Assembly (NCBI GenBank): GCA_030035585.1
Contig: CM057460.1
Coordinates: forward strand, 126,712,714-126,776,713
Length of the DNA stretch: 64,000 nt
Source: Dugong dugon
Taxonomy: Eukaryota > Chordata > Mammalia > Sirenia > Dugongidae
Reading direction: 5' to 3'
Under the pieces are notes generated by a model, which saw only the letters and a program-made list of their open reading frames with translations, did no database searches and had not been told where the DNA came from. Below, piece after piece: positions 30,607 to 42,793 of this stretch (positions are counted from its first letter, which is position 1; each line of letters opens with the position of its first letter). The position numbers and the translations under genes were made by a program.

Positions 30607-32715
30607 CATTGTTGTTTACAGAAAATGACAAAATTCCTGAACCAATTAAACACAGAAAAACTGGAGCAGTCCTAGTGTCATGTACAGTATATGACTACAT
30701 CACTTGTCATGTTGGACTATCATTGTTTGCTTGTCTGGTTCCCTCACTAGCTGTAAACTCAGGAGCACCTAATGCAGCAGCCTGCCCATATTGATAGAAT
30801 TAATTAATTAATGAAAGGTCATCATAGAGGCCCATCATTTTATATGTTTAAATAGTGATTATGACAAGGCTCTTTAACTGGTTTGCACGTGAGTTCTGAT
30901 CAAATGATGGTGGCTGTTGTATGCATTGTTCTTATCAGCCCTTTATGAGTCTTCTAAGTACAGTGGAAGTAGGGGCAGTACCAGCAAAGGCCACTCCAGC
31001 ATAAAGCTAAGTGCTACACTAGCTAGCTTTTACTGTCTTTCTGACTTTTAAAATGTACTGCTCAAAGAGAGGCAAAGCTGAAAAATTACAAGTGCTCCTC
31101 TACCTATGTGAGCTGGTTTTAGCTCCAGAATCATAATATGACTTTAAAAAAAAAAAAAAAACAAACCTTTAATCTTCTTTTTTCTATACCTTTAATCTTT
31201 TTTCTAAGTATCCATTGATTATGATAGTCCTCTATGAATCTTGTGTGAAAAGAGTTATTTTAGTATAGCAGTCATGGTTGAAAACCATGATTTAAATTAA
31301 GTATAAACTTGTGATTGACATTAAAGAAACAAACTTTACTGTTCCCTAGTCTCTTTAATTAAACAGACAAGTTGAGAGTAGCATTGATCTTTTCAGTAGA
31401 GAAAACAGATACAGACTTTTTAAAAAATCACCTTGTTGATGCAATATGTTGCTACTAGAATTACTTTAAGCTTGAAGCAATAAACAGAAAGTTTGGAAGG
31501 CTCAGTGCAAAGGCTTCAAAGCAGTTTAGAATCATCCAAATGGTTAATTTAAACAATTGAAGACACTAAACAGATCCATATTTGTAAGTGACAGAAGTGA
31601 TTACTAGTTTAAGTACTATCTAGTGGTACTATGTTAAAGCCAAGTCTCCCTCACAGGCCTGGTTCTATGCTTTGCTGGACTCATTTCATGGGAGTTTGTC
31701 CCCCATAAGGAGTATGGGCTTGGATTTTTCATATTGCTGCCAGTAGAAATGGATTTTTATGGCTTAAGTGGAATTGATATTGTTGACTTGAATGTGAACT
31801 CCTGGGGAGCCTACACATTTCTTTATTTTCAAAACGAACTATAAAATGCATGTTAAAATACACTGTTAATCCTGCTGTAGTGTAGAGGGTACTTGTTTAT
31901 GAGGTTCTCAGAGCAGAAGCTTGAGGTTTGTTGAATAAAACTTAATGGGAATTTAGTCTGGTTTCTAATTATTAACAGATGTAACATTTAGGGAAAAATT
32001 TTAAAATTATATTAAACCAGTTAAAAGTGGTCAGGATGATATAAAATAAAATCATTAGAGATATGAAAGTTGCCCAATCTAAGTCCCTTAAGACTCCTGT
32101 CTTTTAACCTATTAATCATGAAATTGTTCTACTCTTAATTGTCACGTGGTCCAGTAAACGAGCAGTTTGTCTGTCACTAATGCTGTGAACAATCAGCCTG
32201 ACCATTTCCTGATTATGTTTTATTATAGTGGTTGCAAGTAATCCTGGAAATAGTATCTTAACAGATGCCTTGCTCAGAAGCATCATTTCTTCTAGGAAAC
32301 AGCCTTTCATATTGGTCTAAAAAGTTCAAGGATCTGGCATCCTGTTGGAGCTCTGGGGCATTACTATTTTTAGACCTTGTTTGTGTGCAATATGAACCAT
32401 ACTGATCTGCAGATAATATGAATTTACTCAAAACAGGAGATTGTAACATTCTAGGAGCGGATTGTTTTTAGTTTTATTAAATTTACCTTGATTACAACTA
32501 AGAAAATTGCTTTGAAATAATAATGACATTAAATTCTGACCCCTTAGCTTTGCTATCATTTCCTTTCTTTCTCAAGGTTTCTACTGTTTATGCTAGCTCT
32601 TCTCTTTAGGAGTTGATAGTACAAATCAAGCAATGTAACATTTAAGGACACAGTTAACTTGTAAGAAATGTGCGATGTATTTACTGCATTTTTTTCTTTA
32701 ATAAATATAAATCAA
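30607..32715. other. Mostly unique sequence
   Basis: It includes weak L2-like text near 30705-30760, an A-run near 31146-31161, and the candidate coding remnant at 32116-32449 (listed separately). Confidence 0.45.
32116..32449 (-). pseudogene. Unidentified coding-like remnant (weak candidate)
   Basis: Two overlapping minus-strand frames (32449-32258, 63 codons; 32310-32116, 64 codons) have varied, non-repetitive amino acid composition. They could be one reading frame broken by a frameshift near 32290. The second contains IIKHNQEMVRLIVHSISDRQ, which looks protein-like. I do not recognise the family. There is no intron or splice evidence. It could equally be chance. Confidence 0.2.
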
Positions 32716-32726
32716 ATGAACTCGAC

Positions 32727-32893
32727 CAAACCTGTTGCTGTCAAGTCGATTCTGACTCATAGCAACCCTATAGGACAGAGTAGAACTGCCCGATAGAGTT
32801 TCCAAGGAGTGCCTGGTGGATTCGAACTGCCCATCTTTTGGTTAGCAGCTGTAGCTTGCCATAGCTCTTAATCACTGCACCACCAGGGCTCCA
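32727..32893 (-). mobile_element. AfroSINE (short form), antisense
   Basis: Antisense order: gtcgattctgactcatagc, ggacagagtagaactgccc, ttccaaggagtgcctggtgg, ttttggttagcagc, and gcaccaccagggctcc at the 5' end. The TSD is atgaactcgac (32716-32726) against atgaactctac (32894-32904). Confidence 0.94.
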
Positions 32894-32904
32894 GATGAAC
32901 TCTA

Positions 32905-34879
32905 CTAAGTAATAATTTGACCATATAATAAAAAAGATGAGCGATTTAACTATTTCTGTGAGTAAAATATTTTCTAAAAGTACTTCAGCTTACAAATCTT
33001 ACATAAATTATTTTTCTTTAACACTTATCTACATTTTAGAATAAAAGCATGGGGTAGTATTGATTTTTCATAATTTCTGAATTTAGTACACAACTACATT
33101 GAAAATAAATCCTGTGATTTTTAAAACTAAAACTTTAATCTGTTTTAATAATCCTGTCAGTCAAAGAAAAAGTGTATCATTTTCTAACAAACTGTATAAT
33201 TTTCTTACCTTTTAAGAATATAATGTGGGGAATAATATGTATAAAAGTGTGGTCAAAGATAATGGGCAGGGACAAATACTGTATGTCCACTGTTGTTGTT
33301 GTTCGGTGCTGTCGAGTGTAATAGGAGAGTAAAACGCCTGAAATGCCCAGGTAGCAGTTTTTGCAGCCCTCCAAGAAAGCAACTGATCCAACTTGGAACT
33401 AAAAGTCTAACAAGCAAGCAGCATTCCTACAAGTAGTAGCCAAAGGGAGTTTGCAGCTTTGATAATTCTGAATCCTGAAGGATTACAAACACTCCTCAAA
33501 GGAACTGAAAAGTATTCATTATCAACCTGTTCTCCATTTAATCCGTTTTTGACTGAAGCTGAAACTTCTTATTAGCCTGCATGCTCTCTTACGATTGTAT
33601 CAGCGTTCCTTGTTTTTGTTTGTTTTCTTAAAGTTAGTACATGCTGGAGCATCTCACAAATGGAAAAAAATAAATGGGAAAAACATGTACAAAAGACGCA
33701 GACCTGAAAATATTATACAAATCATTGGTTTGTATGTCCTCTTACAGATACTCCCTTCAGGGGTGAATGAGTTCATTGGTAGGATGCAGATAGACTGTCC
33801 AGCAAAATGAAGAGTCTCAGAGCCCACAGAGACTCCTCTGACCAGGACTTCCCTGAGTAGCTGGTTAGTAGAGCTGTTAGCCTTTTTCCCTAGCTCTCCT
33901 GAGGCTCAGTCAGCCAGGCATTTATACTTTAAAGATCTCTTCATGAAAGGGACACTAAAACCCTTTTTAAATCAGCACTTTTTAACCTTAGAGACAAAAT
34001 TACCCTACTGGGTGTGTTTTTAGAACTCATTGTTTTTTAGCTAGGTTGTCACTTAATCTGTGCGTAAATTATTTACAGACAAATGGAGTTCCAGCCACAT
34101 TGCCTTATTTAAATGCATCATTACTGGACACTTCAGTAGTTTCTCCATTTGAACACTGCATTTTACTTTATTTCAAACATGTTTGCATAAGCAGTCTATA
34201 TCATTCCTGATTCATCAGTTTTACTGTATTAAAGTAATAATTTTACCCATCTTCAAAGCCATATGCATTAGATTATTGTTATCATGGGATTTTATATGTG
34301 AACTATGGACATTTTTCTGTTTTTGTGACCTTGTTTTAATAACTATCATGAAATTGAAATTGTTTCCCGTCCAGTGCTGTCTAGTATTTTGTTAGTCTTT
34401 TAAATCCCTCACTTATGAGTGTCTGTTAGCAGAGCTGCCCCTAGGTGATTGGCTTGGCTGTCCCATGGTATCCTCTGCCCTTCCCTGCCAGTATTGCCAT
34501 GAGGAATCTCATTATATTTACTCTGATGCTGCTGAGAGTGTCCCTACCTTCCCTGATACTTCCTGCCTCCACTGTTACCTGGCTTCCATAGCAGGTGTCA
34601 GTTCAGACCTGTCTCCCCAACCACAATGCCAGTGTAAATTTTAACCTCTTCTCACTTCTTTTCTCACTGCCAGTAGGGACACTGACCCTACAGACATGTT
34701 AGCATCGCTGATTACAATCCTCTTATTTTTGTATATTACTCTTTGCCTCTCCTGTAATTGCAAAATATTACTTTTCTAGTTACCAGAGATTCTTCTAGAA
34801 TCTATAAAGCCCTAAATATTTTAGTTTTGATTTTTTTTGTACACATTTCTCAAATGGTTTTTCATTTCAAAACAATAGT
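32905..34879. other. Mostly unique sequence
   Basis: A 30-base remnant of an RTE/SINE 3' end (gttgttgttcggtgctgtcg) lies at about 33290-33315. The frame at 33595-33810 (71 codons, plus) has basic composition but no recognisable family and I do not call it a gene. Confidence 0.45.
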
Positions 34880-35366
34880 CAAAGTCCTAACAATGACCTT
34901 ATGTAATCTGTCCCACTACTGTCTCTCTTACCTCAGCATCTACTAATCTCCCTCTTGCTTACTGTGCTCCAGTCATACTGCCTCCTTGTTGTTCATTTTC
35001 AGGGAGTTTGCACTTGCTAATTCCTCCATCTGGAATGTTCTACCTGCAGATGTCCTCATGGTTTATTCTCTCACTTCTTTCATATCTTCACTCCAATGTT
35101 ACCTTCTCAGTGAGGCCTTCTGAACTGACCACCTTGTGTAAAATAGTAATCCCCACTTGCAGCATACTCCATGCCCTATAACATTTATCACTATTAGACA
35201 AGCTATGTATTTCACATACAGTTTATTGCCTGTCAGCTTCCACTTGACAGCAAACTCCATAAGGTCAGGGAGCTTTGGTTTTATAAACTGTTATATTCTG
35301 AGCATTTAGAATAGTGCCTAACCCATCGTAAGCACTCAAAAAAATATTTGTTGAATGAATGAATAT
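34880..35366 (+). mobile_element. L2 LINE 3' end
   Basis: Follows the L2 consensus in order: caaagtcctaacaatgacc, a gtgctccagtcatactgcctc block, tcagtgaggccttctgaactg, a tatcactattagac block, agcaaactccataaggtcag, atagtgcctaaccc, and aatatttgttgaatgaatga at the 3' end. Confidence 0.9.
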
Positions 35367-35429
35367 TATAAATGTTACTATACTCCATGTTTTATACAGG
35401 TATACTGTTTAGCTAGAATTGACCAATCC

Positions 35430-35620
35430 CTTCAGGTAAGAGCATGGAATAATAGATTGCCTGGGTTCAGATGCCATCCATGTGACCTTGCACAAGTTAC
35501 TTCACTTCTCTGTGTGTGTCTCATCCTGTATCTCCTAGGTTGCTTGGAAATTAAATGAGTTAATATATATAAAGCAACTAGAACAGTATCTGGCACACAT
35601 AAATACTCTATAGTTTCTAT
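35430..35620 (+). mobile_element. MIR SINE
   Basis: Order: attgcctgggttcagatgcc, gtgaccttgcacaagttact, ctctgtgtgtgtctcatcctg, aattaaatgagttaatatat, aagcaactagaacagtatct, ggcacacataaatactc. This is a nearly complete MIR. Confidence 0.9.
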
Positions 35621-35639
35621 GTTTAAGGAAATAGTCAAT

Positions 35640-36610
35640 GTTATCCAATTTACTTTTGCAGTTATTTTTTCAGCTTATCAAGCAGTGATATTTCTGAGCA
35701 TATAATGTCAAAATGCTTTTGAGGTGGAGAGTACTGGTCTGAACACCATACGCTGAATTTGTCGTAACTCACTTATCTTTTTTTTTTTTTAATCATAATT
35801 TTGATACTTTAAAAAAAAAACCTCTTTTAGGGCAGTGATTATTGAGCCTGTGTGTTTAGAATGTTATACCCACTTCTGGGCTCTCACTTATAACATCTTG
35901 AAGCCCTCTATCTCTAATAGGAGCTGCTTGATTCCACCCATTTTAATGCTCATTATGCCAATGGGTAAGCAGCAAAAGGAAGCTTACTTGCTGCTGGTAA
36001 CAGAAAATGTGCAGATATAACCTGGACTTCTAAAATGCTAAGAACTCCTATTCGTGTCAGGAGCAGGGTTTCTGCCCTTCACAATGTGGCTATGAGGTTT
36101 TGTGGCTCTCTCTAGCTCCTGTATAAAATTCAGCTCAGTTGAAATGACTCTTCTACTTGACATGGTTGAGTGAAACTGATTTGGATGACTTCTCTGCTGT
36201 GTTGGGAGTGTAAAGTAGCATCATTCAGTTCAGAACTAGTTGTTTTCATACATATTTTTAACAGTTCTTTAAATACAACTTGACTTTTCTTTTTCATTAA
36301 AAACATTGTTTCATACTCCTTATCTGTTAATTTCTGGATTGTCTGGAAGTAACTATTCCAGCCTTTGTGTTCTACTGTTACTTCCCATTTAAAGTTGCCA
36401 ATGACAGTTGAATAAAACTTCAATAAAAAGTATACTTGCTAATGGTAATTTAAAAAAAGAGAGCATTTTAGCTATTACACTAAAACAGTTTTATCTTTCC
36501 CTTTTGTCGGTAGTAATCTGTGAAAATTCAGAAGAAAATTTGCCCATTGTTTATGAAAATAATAAATTTATCTTCAGACTAAAGCTACTAAAGTTAGCCT
36601 TTGGTTTCCG
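35640..36610. other. Unique sequence
   Basis: No repeat family recognised. T- and A-runs lie near 35780-35792 and 35811-35821. A minus-strand frame at 36130-36423 (97 codons) has no recognisable domain. Confidence 0.45.
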
Positions 36611-36614
36611 TATG

Positions 36615-37700
36615 TTTTAATGAAGTATAGCATACATATAGCTCAATGAGTATCACAAAATAAACATACCTGTGTTATCACCACTCATTAAAGAAATAAA
36701 ACATTACTCACATCCTCAGAAGCCCTCCTCCTGATTCCTAACTACTACTACCCCTTCTTTGCTCTCTAAAGTTAACCATGTCCTAACTGTTGTAAATGAT
36801 TGATTCATTTTACCTGTTCGTTTGTATTTGTGTTTTTTTAATTTATTTTTTAACTTTGTATAAATAGAAATCATTCAGAATGCACTCTTTTGTCTCTGGG
36901 TTCTTTTGCGTTATAATTTGTGAGGTTCATCCATATTTTGTGTAGCAATACTTTGTTTATGATCCTAGCTATATAGTACTCCATTGTGTGAACATATCAC
37001 AATGTCTTTAACTATTATTTATATTCATGGAATTTGAGTTAGTGCTGTGATTGATGCATATCTGCATACATTTTTGTTGAGTATATACTTAGATATAAAC
37101 TGCTGTATCACAGATTGTAGTAGATAATGTCAAACAGTTTTCCAAAGTAGTTATATCGGTTTGCTTCCCACCAGCTGTGTATGGTTGCTCATACACTACT
37201 GTGGTTGCTCCGTATCTTCTCCAACAGTTGGTATTGTCACAGTTTTTAATTTCAGCCATTCTGATGAGTTTGTAGAGAGCTATCATATTGAGCATTTATT
37301 TTGCATTTCCCTGATTATTAATACGTTGAGCACCTTTTCACATGTTTATTGGCTATTTAGATATCCATTTATGTAAAGTGCCTTTTCAGGTCTCTTGCCT
37401 GTTTATCCATCAAGCTATCTCTTTTTTTATACTGATTTGTAGAAATTCTAGATACAAGCCCAATTGTTGATTATGTGTTTTGCAATTATCTTTTCCCACT
37501 CTGTGGCTTGCCTTTTAACTCTCTTAATTGTTTCCTTTGATGAAGAAAAATTTTTAATTTTAATGTGATCTTCTTTCTCTTTATTTTCCTTCATGATTTC
37601 TGCTTTCTATGCCCAATTTAAGAAATAACTCCATTCCAAGGCCATGAAATATTCTCCAGTGTTAGTATTTGAAAGTTTTATTGTTTCACTATAACATTCC
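36615..37700 (-). mobile_element. L1 LINE, old, antisense
   Basis: 3' UTR at about 36615-36900, then antisense ORF2 C-terminal text (tactccattgtgtgaacata, cttcccaccagctgtgtatg, tttgcatttccctgattatt, and gcttgccttttaactctctt at the 5' side). It is heavily diverged with no open frame. Older than the other L1s except those at 80-633 and 25050-25860. Confidence 0.85.
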
Positions 37701-37766
37701 TTGATTGCATACTATCAGTAAAAATTTTGGAATATGCACCCTCTATATATGTATAATTTATATGTA

Positions 37767-37950
37767 CAGTGAAACCTGTGAGAGCTGGAACTCAATGGGA
37801 CTGCCTTGTTTTTCCATGTCTCGCAAGTTTTCCACCTTTGTCAGGGTACAGTCTTAATACTTTTCTGTTGTTTTAGTAGAAAATATTTGAGTTTTCCTTC
37901 TCTGACAGGTTTCCGCCTTACACAGGTTCTGGCTTTTGCAGGTTTTACTG
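37767..37950. mobile_element. 184-bp TIR DNA element (MITE-like)
   Basis: Left end cagtgaaacctgtgagagct; right end, reverse complemented, cagtaaaacctgcaaaagcc. It is flanked by TA at 37765-37766 and 37951-37952. CAGT termini plus a TA target fit Tc1/mariner or Tigger-like MITEs of placental mammals. No coding capacity. Confidence 0.8.
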
Positions 37951-38304
37951 TATTATATGTATACAGTTTACTAATTTTTATGTATTAAAGAAAAACAGAA
38001 AATGGAAAAGAATTAGATAATACATGTATGTTCAATATTTTTCCACACCTCAGTGTTATATTATGTACTTCCTGGTTTATACACACCACAGTTTGTATCA
38101 GCCTCTTTAGAATCAAATAATATTAGTAAGTAAGTGATTTAAACTGTCAAGTAGGAAACTTAACTCATTGATTGTCCACCCAGAAAGCTTTTTTTTTGGA
38201 AATTTCCCCTTGATATCAATTTGAGAAAATATTCTATCTATAAAACAGAAGTTATTTCCCAAATTTTTACATATTGTAATTTAGAAACTACCAGAAACCT
38301 CTCA

Positions 38305-38490
38305 CCAAACCCATTGCCTTTGAGTCAATTCTGACTCATAGTGACCCTATAGGACAGAGTAGAACTGCCCCATAGAGTTTCCAAGGCTATAATCTTTACA
38401 GGATCAGACTGCCACATCTTTCTCCCACACAGCGACTGGTAGGTTCAAACCACTGACCTTTTGGTTAGCAGCTGAGTACTTAGGCAAGGA
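38305..38490 (-). mobile_element. AfroSINE (long form), antisense
   Basis: Antisense order: gagtcaattctgactcatag, ggacagagtagaactgcccc, the long-form middle (cagactgccacatctttctc) and ttttggttagcagctgag. The extreme 5' end is degraded and abuts the next SINE. Confidence 0.88.
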
Positions 38491-38499
38491 AGTACCATA

Positions 38500-38659
38500 A
38501 AAAACCCATTGCTGTCAAGTCAATTCCAACTCATAGAGACCCTATAGGACAGAGTAGAACTGCCCCACAGAGTTTCCAAAGGGCACCTGGTGGATTCTAA
38601 CTGCCGATGTTTTGATTAACAGCCATAGTGCTCACCGACTATGCCACCAGGGTTTCCAG
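38500..38659 (-). mobile_element. AfroSINE (short form), antisense, tandem with previous
   Basis: Order: gtcaagtcaattccaactca, ggacagagtagaactgcccc, a short-form join to gcacctggtggattc, and gccaccagggtttcc. The outer flanks of the pair, agaaactacc (38283-38292) and agaattacc (38660-38668), are similar, so the pair may share one TSD. Confidence 0.9.
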
Positions 38660-38668
38660 AATTACCGG

Positions 38669-39951
38669 TGTCTAATTATTAGGCATATCGCAGCCACTCA
38701 GCAAATATTTGGTTTTTCTAAAATATAAATCTAATTATTTAATTTTTCTTCTTTAAATCCTCAAGTGGTTTGCCAAGTAGCTCCTTACATGTGTATATAC
38801 ATATATATACTTGAGGATTTTCTTATTTTTATAAAATTTGCTCAAAAGTCAGTAGGCTTGAGCTAATAACCATGAAAAATTAAGAAAAAAAAGTTGCCCG
38901 CTTTTTTTTTGTTTGTTTGTTTTTTCCTTTCTTTTTTAAATACAGCTTAGCAGAGACTTTTTTTAAAGAATTGTCTTATTTTCCAACATATAAGTTTGTG
39001 GCTACTTTAGTCAATAAGCACAATTAATTTCCTCCAAATCTTTTTCTGTCTTTTCAGAAAACTTCTTGTATGTGGGCTCATCAGTCCCCAAGTTAGACTA
39101 TTTACCAATGGTGTTTTAGAATAAAAGCTACATTTATATTATCTGTTTTCTACAGGAGTCGACATATTGTAAAAGAGATTTTTTCTCAGCTCAAAACAAA
39201 CTCAAGTTTGTCTGATCATTTGACCTTCTAATCTATTCATATCCTGGACAGCTGAATTTGGGGTCTTTTTTTAAAAATAGAAAATCTGGGTTATTTCTGT
39301 CTCTTAAGTAATAACCTTTTAATGTCTAGAGTCTTCTGCCACCTCAGAAATAAAATCTTAACTTTTTCTTTAATCTGTATGTGAGGGTAAGGTCAAAAGA
39401 AAAACAGTTTAAGGAATATATTAGCACTAATTAAGTTTCATATCAATAAAGAAGGAAGTAGGTTTCCTGGAATTATTTAAGCATCTGGTTTCCCCCTAAC
39501 CTCCACAGTGTAGATGTCAGTTTTTAAAGGTGATTACATAGTTATCAGAAAAATCAAATTCCAGTGAGATGTAATTTTAATGCATTTGAGCACAGTAAAA
39601 TGTTTTAAGTTTGAACATAAAGAATGAAAAACAAAAGCAAAAGTCTGATGTAGTTGAAATTTATTGTACTCAGGCCAACTCCTGAAGTATGAAGCATTTC
39701 ATTAACATGCATACATAGTTCGAAGGTTGATAAATTCTGTATTGTAGCTATGTGCCAAAAGACCAGTAATTGTTATTATGATACTCATATGAGTTTACTG
39801 ATTGCAAAATAAGAAATTAGAAATTCTTAAAGCGAAATAAAGTCTGTTAGAAAAGCATTTTAAGCATTTTCAAAAATGTAAAAGCCAAGGAGATTTGAGA
39901 CATGAATCTGAAACCAAACCACAATACATGCAACCATTTTTAGGCCACATG
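38669..39951. other. Unique AT-rich sequence
   Basis: Many T-runs (for example 38903-38940). No gene or named repeat. Confidence 0.5.
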
Positions 39952-40105
39952 AAAACCAACTGTCACTGAGTTGACTCTGACTCATGTCCACCCCATAAGT
40001 GTCAGAGTAAAAGTATGCTCCATAGGGTTTTCAGGGGCTGATTTTTTGGAAATAATCACCAGGGCTTTCTTCCTCCAAAAGAGGGTACCATGCACAGACT
40101 GCTGT
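39952..40105 (-). mobile_element. AfroSINE-related SINE variant, antisense, partial
   Basis: Antisense order: gagttgactctgactcatg, aagtgtcagagtaaaagtat, gctccatagggttttcagg, ctgattttttggaaataatc, cagggctttcttcc. This is the same variant body as 23860-24025 and 47575-47785. The tRNA-like head is missing. Confidence 0.8.
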
Positions 40106-41925
40106 GATAGATTTCCTATAATACCTGATGAAGACTTCTTATCACTGAGAAATTGCTTTTGACCAAAAGATTATCATAGCTTTTTTTCCTCAAGATTGCT
40201 GAGTTCCAAACCAATATATCTTGGGATACTGAAACCTTCCAGGTAGAAACTGATAAATCATTAAATTTACCTGTTCTGCTTTTCACAGAAACCTATGCTT
40301 TTTGTCATATATTGCTTTTCTTAAATGCATAAAGGCTCAAAACCTGAGCATTTTTCATTAAACTCCATACAGCCGTGTACTTGCATCAGAATAGTCATTA
40401 AACAGCCACCCTTCCCTGACCTTGAATTTCCCTTAAATAACCTTATAGAGTGCATAAATTGACCTCAGTGCAGCTTTTGGGCAACATTGAAAGTTTCAGT
40501 TCTAGCATAGATGAATTGCAAGGCAGCCCTGTGAGAGTTAGTTAGAAAATGTGTAACATGAGAGTTTAGGTATATGTAAAGCAAGAACCTGGATGAAAGA
40601 GAAAGAATTAAGGTTTTTACAACCTGGAAAAGATAAAGGAAGACATGAGAAGGGAAAGCCCTTAGAGCTAGTCTGTGCCAGCTGTGCCAGACCCTAGTTA
40701 GTCATCAGAATAACCTCTAAAGTTTTGTTTTGTTGTTTCAATACAGCTAAAGCCTTACAGAATTGCTGGGAGTAGCCTGAACGTAGTAATTTTTAAATAG
40801 AAGTCTCTGTTGGTTCTGTTAGAACCAAAGATGGGAACTCCTGTGGCCCAGCTATGTAGATAATCTTGTGTTTCCTTCCTTTTCCCCTTGTTTTTAAAAA
40901 CCAAATAACCAAGAATCTGTCATTTGAAGCAAGCTGTATATGGCTCTGTCCCTTTGATCCAGAAATGTACTAACAAAATTGAAATGGAAGACCAGACATG
41001 GCAGCAGAGGGCTGGAGGGTGGGGTCAGTTTCTCAACACACATGTTATTTGAAACAAGACAATTTACTGACATCTTGTTTAAGCATCCTAGAGGTTTTGA
41101 AAACCAAGGAATAATAAATGGCAATAAGTAATACGCTACAAATTATTACAGTTTTAAGCTCTGTTAAATATCAGTGGTATTGTCTTTATTTGGTATGCAA
41201 ATTTTATTGTTTTTAGTGAAAGATAAAAATGTTTATTACGATATGTAATTTGCTTACTTCAAAGCATGGTTATCAACCATATCTTCTCTTCAAGTCAAAA
41301 TTTTCATCACCTATTTACTTTACTTTGGTATATTCAGGACCCCTGTGGTTGGGGCTATTTCAAATAAGTAAATGATTGAAAATAAGTGTTTACTTTTTAT
41401 TGAAATATACTTTTTTTTTTTTTTAATGACGGCAGTTAGGTAGGTTCCCAAACACTATTCCAGTGATTATTGTGGATTAGCATTTATATCTGTCAGACAT
41501 CAGGATAAATCAAATGGCCTGGCCATGGCAAACCACAAAGTCTATTTTGTAGTGCTTATTGCCTTTCTGTACAATTTTTAATTCTAAAAACATTTGTTGC
41601 GTCGCAATGATTTTGAAGTTACTATGATATTAAATAAAAATTCATTTATTCATAATGTTATTAAAGTATTTAGAATGTGAAATTGATTAGAGAATTTAGA
41701 AATGAGAAGAGATAGTCAAGGTCAATATATATTCCACTCTTGGCTGAGATGTTCAATGGATTTATATCAAATAAAACTATATTATTTTGTAATTTTTAAA
41801 AATGTTTTTCTCTTTCCATAGTCAATTAAAATCTTAAAAGTAGAGTATGTTACACAGTGCAGATTTTAAGCTACCTTTATATAACTTGTGTATCTTGTTA
41901 TATTTCTGAGTTTTCTGGGAAACAG
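40106..41925. other. Unique sequence
   Basis: No gene or nameable repeat. A T15-type run lies near 41410-41424. Confidence 0.5.
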
Positions 41926-42793
41926 GCAGTCCCTGGGTTACATGCGAGATCCATTCCTAAGTGCGTCTTTAAATCAGATTTGTAGGTAAGTTGGAACAGA
42001 TGCATACGATTCTTATTTAGCCTTACTTTAGCGCAAGAAGAGGCTTGAAGCCTGTCTTAGGCTGGGTTCTCTAGAGAAGCAAAACCAGTAAAGCATATAA
42101 ATATATATAGAGAGAGATTTATTTTAAGGAAATAGTGCACATGGTTGTAGAGACTGGACAGTCCCAAGTCCATGGGTCAGGCTGGAGGCTTCTCCTGATT
42201 CATGTAGCCACAGGAGCTGGTGAACCCAGGATCAGCAAGTCAGACAGCAGGGCTCTGGCTCACAGGCTGTGAAGACTGACGAATCCCAAGATCAACAGGC
42301 AAGATGGTAGATAAGCTGCTAGCTCAAGTCCCGATAACTGGAGGTCAGAAGAAGCCGGCTGCAGGATCCAGAGCAAGTAAAAGCCCACCGGCCTTGCGAG
42401 AAAGTCCACTTATAGTGGATGCAGGTCACACCCCCAAAGGAACGCCCTTTCAGCTGCTTGGCTACTCACAACAGATCCCATCATGGAGGTGATCACATTA
42501 TATCATATCTCATCATGGAGGTGATCACATCATTATACGACTGCCAAACTGCATCATAACTGCCAAACCACTGAGAATCATGGCCCAGCCAAGTTGACAC
42601 ACAGCCTTAACAATCACAGAGCCTTTTCAATGATTTAAAAGCTGCACATGCAGCAAGTAAAGATGATTGTGATGAAGAATTTGTTTTGAGTAGATGTTGG
42701 TTCATTCATCTCAGAATGAGGGCAAATTTATATAACATTTAAGGGCAAGTACAAGTTGTCTGTAAGCCAGACATTCGTAACCTGGGGACTTAA
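41926..42793. mobile_element. TIR DNA transposon remnant (about 300 bp) split by an LTR
   Basis: Left terminus cagtccctgggttacatgcg; right terminus, reverse complemented, aagtccccaggttacgaatg. The inner parts (taggtaagttggaacagatg at left; tacaagttgtctgtaagcc at right) also resemble each other as an inverted repeat. The element occupies 41926-42052 and 42619-42793, with the LTR between. It looks like a Tigger/mariner-type non-autonomous element. The exact subfamily was not determined. Confidence 0.68.
42053..42618 (+). mobile_element. Solo LTR, ERVL class (MLT2-like), 566 bp
   Basis: Starts tgtcttaggctgggttctct and ends cttaacaatcaca, with agagagagatttattttaag near the start, ggactggacagtccc-like text, and a ccagccaagttgacacaca end block. 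These are hallmarks of MLT2-type ERVL LTRs. The flanks aagcc (42048-42052) and gagcc (42619-42623) match at 4 of 5 bases. An internal duplication repeats catcatggaggtgatcacat near 42479 and 42512. There are no internal viral genes. Confidence 0.85.

Noticed and set aside
33595-33810. 71-codon basic plus-strand frame
   Set aside because: No recognisable family, no splice or promoter evidence, and a length common by chance in AT-rich DNA.
35432-35638. 68-codon minus-strand frame
   Set aside because: Lies on the reverse strand of a MIR element.
42304-42492. 62-codon plus-strand frame in the ERVL-type LTR
   Set aside because: LTR sequence with no viral gene. The frame is incidental.
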